Positions 6,852-15,111 of a stretch of DNA of 16,979 bases are shown piece after piece. Within the stretch, counting starts at the first letter, position 1. Each line of letters begins with the position of its first letter. A program made the translations under genes and the position numbers. The stretch covers positions 1-16,979 of the forward strand of contig JAWLBW010000071.1 of NCBI GenBank assembly GCA_041687475.1, read 5' to 3'. This stretch comes from JAWLBW01 sp041687475 (GTDB taxonomy: Bacteria; J088; JAWLBW01). The notes under the pieces were generated by a model. It did no database searches. It was given only the letters and a program-made list of their open reading frames with translations, and had not been told where the DNA came from.

Positions 6852-7640
6852 TCACGGAAGCGGTTCGACCGACGGGGCTTGATTGTCGACATCGGACCAC
6901 GATACCGGACGAGGCTTGGTGGTATGCCATCGGTATTGAACGACCGCGGCGCCCATGGGGGCGAATTGTCCACCGTCGAAGTAGTGCAGCGCCAGACCGA
7001 GCGAGTGGCGATCGGTTAACCGGTATTCGAATTCGCCCCAGACACCAAGCGCCTCTGTCGGAGAAACACCCACGCCCGCGCGGTAGGTATCGCTTTCATA
7101 GCCATACTTGACCGTGAGGGGACCAGGACCGACGAGGGCCTCCAACTCCAGTGCCGCCACTTCGATTGTGTGCCTGGGAGCAGGATGAACGCGCAGTCTG
7201 GCCGTGGGCAAGGGCAGCGTAACGTCATCGTCGCTGTCGTGCAGTACGGCGGCGCCTGCCTCGAAGCCGACATAGCGCCACTGGCCGCCGACGCGTACCC
7301 CGCCCAGGAGAAGGCCGGGCCCCCGCTCGGCGACGTGCTCGAACTCGCCGGGGGCTTCTCCGTCTTTCTGCTCCCAGCGAACGATGGTTCGACTGGCCGT
7401 GGCGCTCGCTTCGGCCGACAGGGTCATGGGCGATGCTTCGGGCCGATAATTCACGTGAACTCGCGTACCACCATACCGGTAGCGCTCACGCGCGCCGCAA
7501 CCCGCTCCGCCTTCGTATTCACCACCCCCCGCGGCGAGACCAACCTCAACGCCCTCTTCAATGGGACCTACGCCGGTGGCAATAAGCCAGAAGAGGGGAA
7601 GGATGAGAAATCTACCTTTTCTGCGCAACCACCAACGCAT
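6852..7640 (-). CDS. Putative outer-membrane beta-barrel protein
   Basis: A 262-residue protein that I do not recognise. The N-terminus MRWWLRRKGRFLILPLFWL is a strong export signal. The rest alternates polar and hydrophobic residues in short strands, for example TRVHVNYRP, LLLGGVRVGG, HTIEVAALELEALV, LTVKYGYESDTYRAGVGV, VWGEFEYRLTDRHSLGLALHYF and GAAVVQYRWH, as in small outer-membrane barrels. About ten to twelve strands could be drawn. It continues past the last strand with a hydrophilic tail of about 25 residues, so it does not end in the usual terminal aromatic residue. It is divergent from the MarR gene, and the spacer between them contains the MarR operator, so shared control is possible. 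Confidence 0.62.
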   Translation of the reverse strand: MRWWLRRKGRFLILPLFWLIATGVGPIEEGVEVGLAAGGGEYEGGAGCGARERYRYGGTRVHVNYRPEASPMTLSAEASATASRTIVRWEQKDGEAPGEFEHVAERGPGLLLGGVRVGGQWRYVGFEAGAAVLHDSDDDVTLPLPTARLRVHPAPRHTIEVAALELEALVGPGPLTVKYGYESDTYRAGVGVSPTEALGVWGEFEYRLTDRHSLGLALHYFDGGQFAPMGAAVVQYRWHTTKPRPVSWSDVDNQAPSVEPLP

Positions 7641-7748
7641 GAGTTACCTGTCGGTTGTGGTGATGGTATTCTCTTCGAATACAGCAAAACGATTTAAGCC
7701 TACCAGATCGTCGGGTCGATTGCCGCAAACCTTCAGGCACGTCACAGG

Positions 7749-7820
7749 GCCGGCGGTTGCCGGCTGAGCGAGGTGGGACGACGGCTCAAACATATTCCTC
7801 GGGCTCTGCCTTGCAGGCAG
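7749..7820. repeat. Two small inverted repeats in the barrel/MarR spacer
   Basis: GCCGGC-GGTT-GCCGGC at 7749-7764 and CTGCC-TTGCA-GGCAG at 7806-7820 are perfect hairpins. Neither has a T-run. They may be regulatory or incidental to the high GC content. Confidence 0.3.
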
Positions 7821-7836
7821 GCGGCATGAATACAGG

Positions 7837-7854
7837 TAGTTGCGTGCGCAACTA
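7837..7854. promoter_or_regulatory. Perfect MarR-type operator
   Basis: TAGTTGCG-TG-CGCAACTA is a perfect inverted repeat with 8-bp arms around two bases. The TTGC-GCAA core and arm length are typical of sites bound by MarR-family dimers. It lies 22-39 bp upstream of the MarR start, so it is most likely the autoregulatory site of that gene. It is about 200 bp upstream of the divergent barrel gene. Confidence 0.78.
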
Positions 7855-7875
7855 ATAATCGGCTACTTTGTTCAT

Positions 7876-8328
7876 ATGCCTGTCGGCGAGCCTGTACATG
7901 AATTCCGCCTGCGTATGCAACGGTTTGTGCGTGCCTTCGGACTTCTCCAGGAAGAGCGTACCCCATGCGGCCAGGCCATCAACGTATCCCACGCCCATGC
8001 GCTGATGCTGTTGCTGCACGGAGACAACGAGCGCTACACGCCTTCGCGGGTTGCCTTGGAACTGGGCATCGACAAGAGCAACGGAACCCGGCTCTGCAAG
8101 CGAATGAACGAAGCGGGGTATCTCAGCATGACACGCGACCCTCGTGACGGTCGTGCTCGCCTTGTAACGCTTACCCCGGCGGGACGTCGGCTGGCCGAGC
8201 GAGTCGAGGCGACAAGCCGCAAGCGTATGGCCGATATGCTGAAACGGATTCCATCTGCAGAGTTGCCCTCCGTCTTGAAAAGCCTCGATATTCTGGCGAA
8301 TGCCATTACCGGAGAAACCGACGTATGA
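7876..8328 (+). CDS. MarR-family transcriptional regulator
   Basis: A 150-residue dimeric winged-helix regulator, the normal MarR length. The DNA-binding core runs from YTPSRVALELGIDKSNGTRL through the wing DPRDGRARLVTLTPAGRRL, which carries the diagnostic D-x-RD-x-R pattern and LT-x-x-G. MarR proteins usually repress their own operon and let go when they bind a small phenolic or other ligand, or when oxidised; only one cysteine lies in the N-terminal part and one before the wing, so a redox role is not evident. The ATG at 7876 is preferred because the only longer alternative, a TTG at 7840, lies within the operator. No clear ribosome site is seen before the ATG. Its stop overlaps the start of the cytochrome gene (ATGA), so the two are co-transcribed. 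Confidence 0.88.
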   Translation: MPVGEPVHEFRLRMQRFVRAFGLLQEERTPCGQAINVSHAHALMLLLHGDNERYTPSRVALELGIDKSNGTRLCKRMNEAGYLSMTRDPRDGRARLVTLTPAGRRLAERVEATSRKRMADMLKRIPSAELPSVLKSLDILANAITGETDV

Positions 8329-8876
8329 ATACCCGCAAATTCCTGATTGCCGTTTGCCTCGTTGCACTCTCCCTATCGGTTACCGCCGGTTGTGAGCAAT
8401 CAAAAGCGGTAGAGGGCGAACCTGCCGCGGCCCCGATGCACATGCACGCTTCCGCTTCAACGGGCGACGGAAGGCAGCCGCTGTACCTGCTGGCGCGCAT
8501 GGCTGCCCATCAGCTCGAGAACATGCGGGCGCATCTTACCGACGTCAACGCCGTGGTAGCCGGGCTGGCAGCCGGCGACATGGAAAAGGTGACCGCCGCC
8601 GGAAAGCGCCTCGGCCCATCGGCCGAAATGCAGATGATGTGCAATCACATGGGGGCGGCAACACCCGGCTTTACCGAACAGGCCCTTAACTTTCACGACA
8701 CGGCGGCGGGTATTGCAACGGCGGCAGAGAAGGGTGACCAGGCAGGCGTGCTCAAGGCGCTCGACGCCACGCTCGAGACCTGTGTGTCGTGTCACGCAAC
8801 GTATCGTCAGGAAGTCGTAGACGAAGACACGTGGACCCGGTTGACGGGCGGCGAGGCGCCGCAGCACGGCCACTGA
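8325..8876 (+). CDS. Lipoprotein c-type cytochrome, cytochrome c'-like
   Basis: A 183-residue haem protein anchored in the envelope. A signal peptide ends in the lipobox TAGC with the lipid cysteine at C23. A linker rich in Met and His (MHMHAS, 38-43) follows, and then a helical region of about 110 residues. The single haem site CVSCH (153-157) lies close to the C-terminus, in LETCVSCHATYR; this position and the helix lengths match class II cytochromes (cytochrome c', c-556), four-helix bundles that bind haem through a C-terminal motif. Some members bind nitric oxide, others carry electrons; which applies here cannot be told. The protein ends QHGH. A second possible metal site is MQMMCNHM (102-109). 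It is translationally coupled to the MarR gene through the ATGA overlap, and GGAG lies about ten bases before its start. Confidence 0.85.
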   Translation: MNTRKFLIAVCLVALSLSVTAGCEQSKAVEGEPAAAPMHMHASASTGDGRQPLYLLARMAAHQLENMRAHLTDVNAVVAGLAAGDMEKVTAAGKRLGPSAEMQMMCNHMGAATPGFTEQALNFHDTAAGIATAAEKGDQAGVLKALDATLETCVSCHATYRQEVVDEDTWTRLTGGEAPQHGH

Positions 8877-8985
8877 GGCGGCGAATGCGTAAACGGAAAT
8901 CGGTCGCGCTACGCGCGCTTTTGTTCCTGAAGAGCTTGTGAGCAGGAGGGCGCAGGGTTCGCTGAGAGTTGCTGCTCGTGAACCG

Positions 8986-8997
8986 AGGCGATCGCCT
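8986..8997. promoter_or_regulatory. 12-bp perfect palindrome, purpose unknown
   Basis: AGGCGATCGCCT is a perfect palindrome with no loop, followed by TTT, in the spacer between the cytochrome gene and the convergent DoxX gene. It could be a protein site or chance. A weak hairpin CGCG-CTA-CGCG then CTTTT at 8905-8922 may end transcription of the cytochrome operon. Confidence 0.25.
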
Positions 8998-9094
8998 TTT
9001 CAGCAGCCATTTTGTGGCGAAGCACCAAAGTTCGCAAAGTTCATTGGCAGACTTCTTCTCGGAAGAGTTCTCGGCAGCTGTTTCCTCACCGAAC

Positions 9095-9586
9095 TCACCG
9101 ACTCGATGTGAAACCTTTTCCTGATTTCCTCAGCAGTACCCTGTCGAGCGACCAGCCCCCCGCGCCCTTGATGAGCAGGAAAATCGACCCGAGCAGCATG
9201 GACCAATCGGTACGGGCCTCGTGGGCCATGCTCCAGAAGCCGTAGTACTTCAGGTTCCGCAAGGCAAAGGGGCCGAGATCCTGACCGAGAAGAATTGGCA
9301 GCTTCGTCGTTACCAATGCCGTAAGCATGATGATGATCAGGGGAACGGCGGCGGCGCGGGTGAGTAATCCGGCCAAGAGCAGCGCGCCGCACAGAATCTC
9401 GAAGGTTCCCACAAACGCGGCGGTGAACTCCGGCGCGGGCATGCCCATGCGAACAAAGCGCCCGGCGCCCACGAACGCGGGGTAAAGGAATTTCTGTATA
9501 CCCTCTGACAGGAAAACGGACCCGACCATAAGCCGAATCAGGACTATCGCCCGGTCGTCGGTGGTCGCAAGTATTCGATTCAACAT
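9095..9586 (-). CDS. DoxX-family membrane protein
   Basis: A 163-residue inner-membrane protein with four predicted helices (about 14-32, 52-75, 79-98 and 126-142). The family features are IRLMVGSVFLSEGIQKFLYP near the start, GRFVRMGMPAP before helix two, and FEILCGALLLAGLLTRAAAVPL across helices two and three. DoxX-like proteins occur with thiosulfate:quinone oxidoreductase and with redox-stress complexes, but most are uncharacterised, and the exact role here is unknown. The ATG at 9586 has GGAAG about nine bases upstream. It lies downstream of the DUF3750 gene on the same strand with a 156-bp gap, so co-transcription is possible but not shown. Confidence 0.85.
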   Translation of the reverse strand: MLNRILATTDDRAIVLIRLMVGSVFLSEGIQKFLYPAFVGAGRFVRMGMPAPEFTAAFVGTFEILCGALLLAGLLTRAAAVPLIIIMLTALVTTKLPILLGQDLGPFALRNLKYYGFWSMAHEARTDWSMLLGSIFLLIKGAGGWSLDRVLLRKSGKGFTSSR

Positions 9587-9742
9587 GAAGTATCGCTTCC
9601 TTCGAACTGGAGAAGATTACGGCGGTTGAAAGCCTCGCGGAGACTCGCCCGTGCGAAGTAATTCCGGAGAAACATGCGCGTTTCGTCCGTACCGCCTCTC
9701 CGAAAGCTCACCGCACCCCACCGTCTCGATGTGGTCGGTGTT

Positions 9743-10540
9743 CTAATCGGCAAACACGTGGTCGTCGCGCATGCCCACCCTGCCCACGAAGGGAAGTTTA
9801 AGCGCCGGACGCAACACGTCGACACCGAAATTCAGCCCGAGCAGGTTGACCTCGATACCCTCGGCGAGGCCCACGGTAAGCCCCAGCGCTCCCAGGGCCG
9901 AGAGCTGTACGCCGGTACCCGATTCCGACCAGCCGAAGATGTCGCCGTCTTCAATCCAATCCTTGCCGATGGCGTGGGGCGGCAGCTCGACCTCCATACC
10001 GGGCGTATTCCGAATGATGTGGGACACGAACGTATTGCTGTTGGGGCCGGGCCACGCCCGGTATTCCTTCGCATAGGGATACGACTGCGCGGCCGCCTTG
10101 ATGTAGGGTATGGCTCTCTCGGCCGCTTCGCCGCGCAGCTCCGAGAGCAGCTCGGGCCGGGCGCCGTACCAATAGCGGTCGGGCTCGTCGTCTCGAATGA
10201 CCACCGTGCTGCCGGTGCGTTTCAGGTAGAAGCCGATGACCTGGTAGGTCGTCCACGTGTCGGCATTGGCCGGTTTGACGGCCACCCACGGATGCACGGC
10301 AAACCAGCCCCGCCACTTCACGGTGCGCGCCGCGTAAACGTGTACCAGGGCTTCCTTGACCTCGTCGGGCCGGGGGGCGATGCCGACGCTGTCTCGTGGG
10401 GCATCGCGCCAGTTCCACGACGCCGACAGCTCCGAGCGTATGTCGAATACGGCAAAAACGGTCAACAGGCAGGCGATGACGATACCGATTCTTCGCCGCA
10501 AAGCTCGGCGTGCAGACGGCGTTTTCTTGTCTCTCAACAT
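9743..10540 (-). CDS. DUF3750-family membrane-anchored protein
   Basis: A 265-residue protein of a conserved but uncharacterised family that I recognise as DUF3750. A basic N-terminus precedes one membrane segment (about 18-34), so the bulk is likely periplasmic. Conserved-looking stretches are SASWNWRDAPRDSVGIAP (39-56), VYAARTVKWRGWFAVHPWVA (68-87), YRAWPGPNSNTFVSHI (160-175), LPPHAIGKDW (186-195) and NLLGLNFGVDVLRPALKLP (232-250). The pairing of H83 with the later PGPNSNTF loop is reminiscent of papain-like folds such as NlpC/P60, with Ser or Asn where the cysteine would be; this is speculation. The ATG at 10540 is used, though the ribosome site is weak. It is divergent from the large lipoprotein gene. 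Confidence 0.8.
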   Translation of the reverse strand: MLRDKKTPSARRALRRRIGIVIACLLTVFAVFDIRSELSASWNWRDAPRDSVGIAPRPDEVKEALVHVYAARTVKWRGWFAVHPWVAVKPANADTWTTYQVIGFYLKRTGSTVVIRDDEPDRYWYGARPELLSELRGEAAERAIPYIKAAAQSYPYAKEYRAWPGPNSNTFVSHIIRNTPGMEVELPPHAIGKDWIEDGDIFGWSESGTGVQLSALGALGLTVGLAEGIEVNLLGLNFGVDVLRPALKLPFVGRVGMRDDHVFAD

Positions 10541-10808
10541 ATCTTTTACCGACCAACCAGATTACCACAAGGCGTCAGGCCGAGGCCGGGTATTGGCCGC
10601 TTTCAAAGAACCGGGAGCGACGGTGCACGATGTTCTCGACGGCGTGAAGCCGCTTTCGTTCTCAATTCCGGCACGGGCGCTTTCGTTTCCGATAATGCGT
10701 AACTCATCGGATTCGCACTACTCAGTATTTTCAGGGGGTTACGGCTTGGCTCGGGTTTTGCTTCGGGCAGGGAAAGCCATGTGCGCGAACCCTTTGCCTG
10801 AAGGAACC

Positions 10809-13800
10809 ATGATGAAAAGACATTTATCCTTGCTGGCCCTTACGCTGTTGCTGAGTGCCTGTGGAGTAGAGCAAACCGACGTCTGGAAGGACATTGTCCT
10901 GTCCGGCGATGAAGACACGACCATTTCCGGCGACCTGGCCGGGGGGCTCGAGCACCCGGTCGCTTCGGAGTACGTAATGGCTGTGGAGACTCAGCCGGTG
11001 CACGGTGCCCTTTTCGTCACGGGAACGACGGTTACCTATGTGCCCGAAGCCGACTTCTCCGGGGCCGACGAGGCCACCGTGCGTGCGAGCAATTCGAATG
11101 CGGTCGAGCGAATCAAGGTAAGCGTAACCGTGAATCCGGTGAACGACGCGCCGCTTGCCGTTTCTTCGGATTACGTACTCGACGAAGACGAAGTTCTCGA
11201 AGACAAACTCGTGTTCATCGACGTCGACGGCGACATGCCGACGGTTACCCTTGGTGATGTGGGGCCGGCCAACGGATCGGTCGTCATAGACCCCACGACG
11301 GGCAGCTTTATCTATACGCCCGATGCCGAATACTCGGGCGAAGACCGGTTCAGCTTCGTGGTCGACGACGGTATTGCCGACGCGTCGAGTGCCGAGGTTT
11401 TCCTGAAAATCCGTACGATTGACGATGCGCCGCAACCGCGACCGCAGAAATTCGTCACGCTCGAAGATCAGCTGCTGACCGGTCAGGTCGTGGCCGACGA
11501 TGTCGACTCGCCCAACCTGGTCTACCGCCTCAAACACAATGCGACGAAGGGAACGGTCGTGATGGACGAAGACGGTTCGTTCACCTATACGCCCGATGCC
11601 GACGCTAATGGCGAAGACGTCTTCACCTATGAGGTCAGCGATGGTGGAGACGCCGGCTGGGTCGCGGGTAATGTCACGGTCGACGTCACGCCGGTGAACG
11701 ATGTGCCCGTGACCGTCGGCGGCGCCGCTGTGACCGACGAAGATACGGCGGTCTCAGGCATTCTTTCGGCAGCCGACGTCGACGGCGATACTCTGACGTT
11801 TGAGATCGTCGACCAACCGGCAAATGGAACCGTGCAATTGCTCAGCGGCGGCGGCTTCAATTACGTCCCGAACGAGAATTGGAGCGGAGTCGACGAGTTC
11901 ACCTTCCGCGTAAGCGATGGAGAGGCGTTCTCGGGTAAGGCCGTCGTAGAGGTCACCGTCATTCAGGTGAACGATGCGCCTTCGGTCGGAAATATCCTGC
12001 TCATGGACGTCGTCGAAGACCAGAGCAAGAGCGCGGCTGTGTGGGGAAGCGACGTCGACGGCGATGCCCTGACCTTTGAAGTGGTTGCCCAGCCCGGCCA
12101 CGGCGCGGTCGTGATGAACGCCAACGGAAGCTTCCAGTACACGCCCGATGCCGACTACTTCGGCCCCGACAGCTTTAGCTACCGTGCCTTCGACGGCAGT
12201 CTTCACTCGAATACGGCTGCCGTAAGTTTCGCCGTCGAGGCACGTGACGATGTTCCCGTGGCGTACGCCGCCCACGTGACCACCGACGAAGACACAACCC
12301 TGAACGGAATGCTGTCGGCGCATGACGCCGACGGGCAGGTGCTGACCTTCTACAAGACCGGCACCACGCTGAACGGAGGCGCCATAGTCGAGGCCGACGG
12401 GCGGTTCACCTTCATACCGACCGCAGACTTTTTCGGCGAGGGCCGTTTTCACTTCTACGTGTCCGACGGCGTCAATCTGTCGAGCACCGCTACCGTAACC
12501 GTCACTGTGAACAGCGTCAACGACGCGCCCGTTGCCGTTGGCAAAACGCGTGCCGTAAGCGAAGACAATTCGACGAGCGACACGTTCGGCGTGACCGATA
12601 AGGACTCGTCGATCTTTACGTACCGTATCGTGCAGGAGCCGGCGCACGGCGTCGTGCGTCTGACCGAAGACGGATATACCTACTGGCCCGAGTTCAATTA
12701 CAACGGCGCCGACTCGTTTACGTTTGTCGCCAACGACGGACAGGCCGACTCGAACGAGGCCACCATTACTCTTAACGTGAACGCCAACAACGACCGGGCG
12801 CACGTCGTGAACCAGTATCTTGAGGTGCCCGTCAACAGCGACACGGTAAACGGAAAGCTTACCGCAACGGACGCCGAAGGCGATGTCGTCACCTATGAGC
12901 TATCGAGCAGCCCGAAGTACGGCAACGCGACGGTCGGCGCCGATGGTACCTTCGCGTACAAACCGCATGTCGATTCTGAAGGCTACGATGCCTTTACCGT
13001 CAAGGCAGTCGATGCCGGTGGAGCGTACGGTCATCTGGCGCGGGTCGTAATCAAGGTCGGCTCGTGTGTTGATCTGGACGGCGACGGTTTCGGTGAGAGC
13101 TGCATGCTGGGTAGCGATTGCGACGACAGCGACCCGGCGGTTTACCCCGGCGCACCCGAACTGCCGGGCGACGGTATCGCGCAGTCTTGCGGCGGGGCCG
13201 ATATGACTCCCTCGGACTTGAACGGCATCTTCCTGTCGAAAACGGGTAACGACGCCGATGCCGGCACGATGGCGGCGCCGGTTGCCACGCTGGGCAAGGC
13301 AATTGAACTGGCAGGTACGACGAAATCGGTTTTCGTCGGCGCCGGCGACTACACGGTGGGAATTCAGGGGCTCGGCGTGTCGCTCTATTGTGGCTACGAC
13401 TCGTCGGACTGGACCCGCAACATCGATTTGTTCAAGACCACCATTACCGCAACGTATCTCTACTCTTCGAAACATATTGCCGTGCAGGGCTGTACGCTGC
13501 AGGGCCAGGGTGCGTTGACACTCAATGCCGACGCCACCGTGGCAGATAACGTGCTCAAGTCGTTGTCGACAGGCTGGGGATCGCCGGCAGTCAACGTGCA
13601 GGGGGGGCGTACGGTTTTGCTTCGGAACAGCATAACGAACGGAGCCGTGACCGACGGTCATTCGACTGGTGTTTCGGTGCACCCGAATGCAGCCGTGGTG
13701 GCACGCGATAACGACATTACGACATCATCTGCGACGCAACGTTCGACCGGCATTGCCGGAGAAGGCGTCATTATTGCCGAGGGAAACCGGATTCGCGTGG

Positions 13801-14369
13801 GAGAAGGCGACGTAGGGGCCAATGGCATCTATGCTCGTGGCTTCGCCGTCATTCGTAACAACGTGTTGAGCGGCTCGACCACCAGGTCAATCGACCACAT
13901 TGAAGTAAGTGGCGCCCGGTTCGCGTGGGTTCTGAACAATACCATCCTTTCGCCTGCCGACGGAACAGCACGCGGCGGGGGGGTACGGGTTTCGTACTCG
14001 GCAGCCGTTATCGCGAACAACTTGATCGAAGGTACCCTCGTGGGCGTGAGCGCCGACCGAGCCGACATGTGGCTGCGCAACAACGTACTGCCGGCCGCCT
14101 GCGTGACGCGTCCCGAAGCCATGAACTGCCTGTCCGACGTCGAACGGTTGAATGCCTGCACGTGGCACGGCTGCATGGAATCGGGCGGCAATCTCGATGT
14201 CGACGCGCTGCTGGCCGATGACGGATCGCTTGAAGCGGGCAGTTCGGCTATCGACGCGGGCGTCGATCCCGTAACCCTGTTCGGCAAGATGGACGTGCAG
14301 GACGATTTCGAGGGCAGTGCGCGTCCGCTCGGCCTGGGGTGGGATATCGGCGCCTTCGAAAGGGAGTAA
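10809..14369 (+). CDS. Large multidomain surface lipoprotein: eight cadherin/Ig-like repeats, MopE motif, DUF1565 beta-helix
   Basis: A 1186-residue secreted lipoprotein. A short signal ends in the lipobox LSAC with lipid attachment at C18. Eight tandem cadherin-like/Ig-like repeats of about 90 residues follow (about 24-114, 115-208, 209-300, 301-391, 392-483, 484-574, 575-663, 664-753). Each has the pattern DEDT, then DVDGDxLTF, a hairpin ending FxYTPDADYxGxDxFxY, and a linker near VNDAP; repeats 7 and 8 are the most diverged. Next come a calcium-type motif, DLDGDGFG (755-762) with DCDDSDPAVYPGAPE (770-784) as in MopE-like proteins, a DUF1565-type start FLSKTGNDADAGTMAAPVATL (808-828), and a right-handed beta-helix of about 270 residues with many NN-turns. 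It ends AIDAG...GWDIGAFE, a common finish of such proteins. The fold suits adhesion or glycan binding at the cell surface; no catalytic site is evident. ATG 10809 or 10812 follows AAGGA. It is monocistronic, with a terminator after it. Confidence 0.88.
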   Translation: MMKRHLSLLALTLLLSACGVEQTDVWKDIVLSGDEDTTISGDLAGGLEHPVASEYVMAVETQPVHGALFVTGTTVTYVPEADFSGADEATVRASNSNAVERIKVSVTVNPVNDAPLAVSSDYVLDEDEVLEDKLVFIDVDGDMPTVTLGDVGPANGSVVIDPTTGSFIYTPDAEYSGEDRFSFVVDDGIADASSAEVFLKIRTIDDAPQPRPQKFVTLEDQLLTGQVVADDVDSPNLVYRLKHNATKGTVVMDEDGSFTYTPDADANGEDVFTYEVSDGGDAGWVAGNVTVDVTPVNDVPVTVGGAAVTDEDTAVSGILSAADVDGDTLTFEIVDQPANGTVQLLSGGGFNYVPNENWSGVDEFTFRVSDGEAFSGKAVVEVTVIQVNDAPSVGNILLMDVVEDQSKSAAVWGSDVDGDALTFEVVAQPGHGAVVMNANGSFQYTPDADYFGPDSFSYRAFDGSLHSNTAAVSFAVEARDDVPVAYAAHVTTDEDTTLNGMLSAHDADGQVLTFYKTGTTLNGGAIVEADGRFTFIPTADFFGEGRFHFYVSDGVNLSSTATVTVTVNSVNDAPVAVGKTRAVSEDNSTSDTFGVTDKDSSIFTYRIVQEPAHGVVRLTEDGYTYWPEFNYNGADSFTFVANDGQADSNEATITLNVNANNDRAHVVNQYLEVPVNSDTVNGKLTATDAEGDVVTYELSSSPKYGNATVGADGTFAYKPHVDSEGYDAFTVKAVDAGGAYGHLARVVIKVGSCVDLDGDGFGESCMLGSDCDDSDPAVYPGAPELPGDGIAQSCGGADMTPSDLNGIFLSKTGNDADAGTMAAPVATLGKAIELAGTTKSVFVGAGDYTVGIQGLGVSLYCGYDSSDWTRNIDLFKTTITATYLYSSKHIAVQGCTLQGQGALTLNADATVADNVLKSLSTGWGSPAVNVQGGRTVLLRNSITNGAVTDGHSTGVSVHPNAAVVARDNDITTSSATQRSTGIAGEGVIIAEGNRIRVGEGDVGANGIYARGFAVIRNNVLSGSTTRSIDHIEVSGARFAWVLNNTILSPADGTARGGGVRVSYSAAVIANNLIEGTLVGVSADRADMWLRNNVLPAACVTRPEAMNCLSDVERLNACTWHGCMESGGNLDVDALLADDGSLEAGSSAIDAGVDPVTLFGKMDVQDDFEGSARPLGLGWDIGAFERE

Positions 14370-14410
14370 GCAGGCAAGGCCTCACTTCCCTGACGCAGGG
14401 AGGAAAAGCG

Positions 14411-14443
14411 ACGGGGGATGCAGATTCCTGCATCCCCCGTTTT
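14411..14443. terminator. Bidirectional rho-independent terminator
   Basis: ACGGGGGATGCAG pairs perfectly over 13 bp with CTGCATCCCCCGT around the loop ATTC. TTTT follows on the plus strand, and AAAA at 14404-14407 gives a T-run on the minus strand. It closes the large lipoprotein gene and, from the other side, the TetR operon. Confidence 0.92.
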
Positions 14444-14511
14444 CATCTTCGCAGCGGTAAGACCTGCCGAAGCCTGCCCTGACTCTGCCGAGTGAGTTGC
14501 CCGGAGCCGAT

Positions 14512-15111
14512 TCAGCCGGTGGGCCGTGCGGCGCCCGCCAATCCCCGGATGTAAGTCTCAATCGCCCACCGGTAGCTGGTGTCGAGGTCGTACCCCATCT
14601 CGAACGAGCCGGTGGTTTCAAGCATCACGAAACCGTGAATGAGGCTGCGCAGCATGCGCAGCGCGTGAATGGTGTCGTCTTCGCTCAGTTGATATTCGCC
14701 GAGCAGACCGACGGCAACGCCGAGCAGTTGCCGGTTGCTGCTTTCAAGTTCGTCATCGCCCGGCCCCTGATGGGCCGTGGCTGAAGGGCGGCTCATGGCT
14801 ACCTGCAGTCCGGGGTGGGCTTTCACGAAGGCACGGTACGCGTCGGCGACGGCAAAAACAGCCTCGTCGCCCGACTTGCCGCCGGCCGCCGCCATGAGGG
14901 CATCGGTAAGCCGTGTGGCGGCCAACGCTTGAATACCGGTCTTCACGTCGTCGAGACTCTGAACATGCTTGTAGACCGACGGGGGTTTGACGCCCATGTG
15001 CTGCGCCAGCATGGCCAGCGTCAAGGCGTCGTAGCCGTGCTTGTCGGCGAGGTCGGCGGCGGCTTCGACAACGCTTTGCCGGTTCCATCGTTTACGGGTA
15101 GCGACGCTCAA
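14512..15111 (-). CDS. TetR/AcrR-family transcriptional regulator
   Basis: A 199-residue TetR-type repressor. The N-terminal helix-turn-helix lies in about 9-54: RQSVVEAAADLADKHGYDALTLAMLAQHMGVKPPSVYKHV read as helix 1, turn, recognition helix, with VKPPSVYKHV as the recognition part. The C-terminal ligand domain contains LRMLRSLIHGFVMLETTGSF and the ending DTSYRWAIETYIRGL, typical of the TetR_C_33/WHG subgroup. The start is the TTG at 15111; its last two bases lie within the TGA stop of the hydrolase gene, and GGAG sits eight bases upstream within that gene, so translation is coupled. No ATG or GTG lies in this position. As the last gene of the operon, it probably represses the two operator copies at 16657-16700. 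The ligand is unknown. Confidence 0.9.
   Translation of the reverse strand: MSVATRKRWNRQSVVEAAADLADKHGYDALTLAMLAQHMGVKPPSVYKHVQSLDDVKTGIQALAATRLTDALMAAAGGKSGDEAVFAVADAYRAFVKAHPGLQVAMSRPSATAHQGPGDDELESSNRQLLGVAVGLLGEYQLSEDDTIHALRMLRSLIHGFVMLETTGSFEMGYDLDTSYRWAIETYIRGLAGAARPTG

Noticed and set aside
7840..7875. TTG start for the MarR gene at 7840
   Set aside because: The codon lies within the perfect operator palindrome, and the protein from ATG 7876 has the normal MarR length.
10356..10808. N-terminal extension of the large lipoprotein
   Set aside because: The open frame continues upstream, but it overlaps the divergent DUF3750 gene. A lipoprotein signal and a ribosome site mark the start at 10809/10812.
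12900..13682. Minus-strand frame of 260 codons inside the lipoprotein gene
   Set aside because: Antisense shadow; the plus-strand protein has continuous domain structure there.
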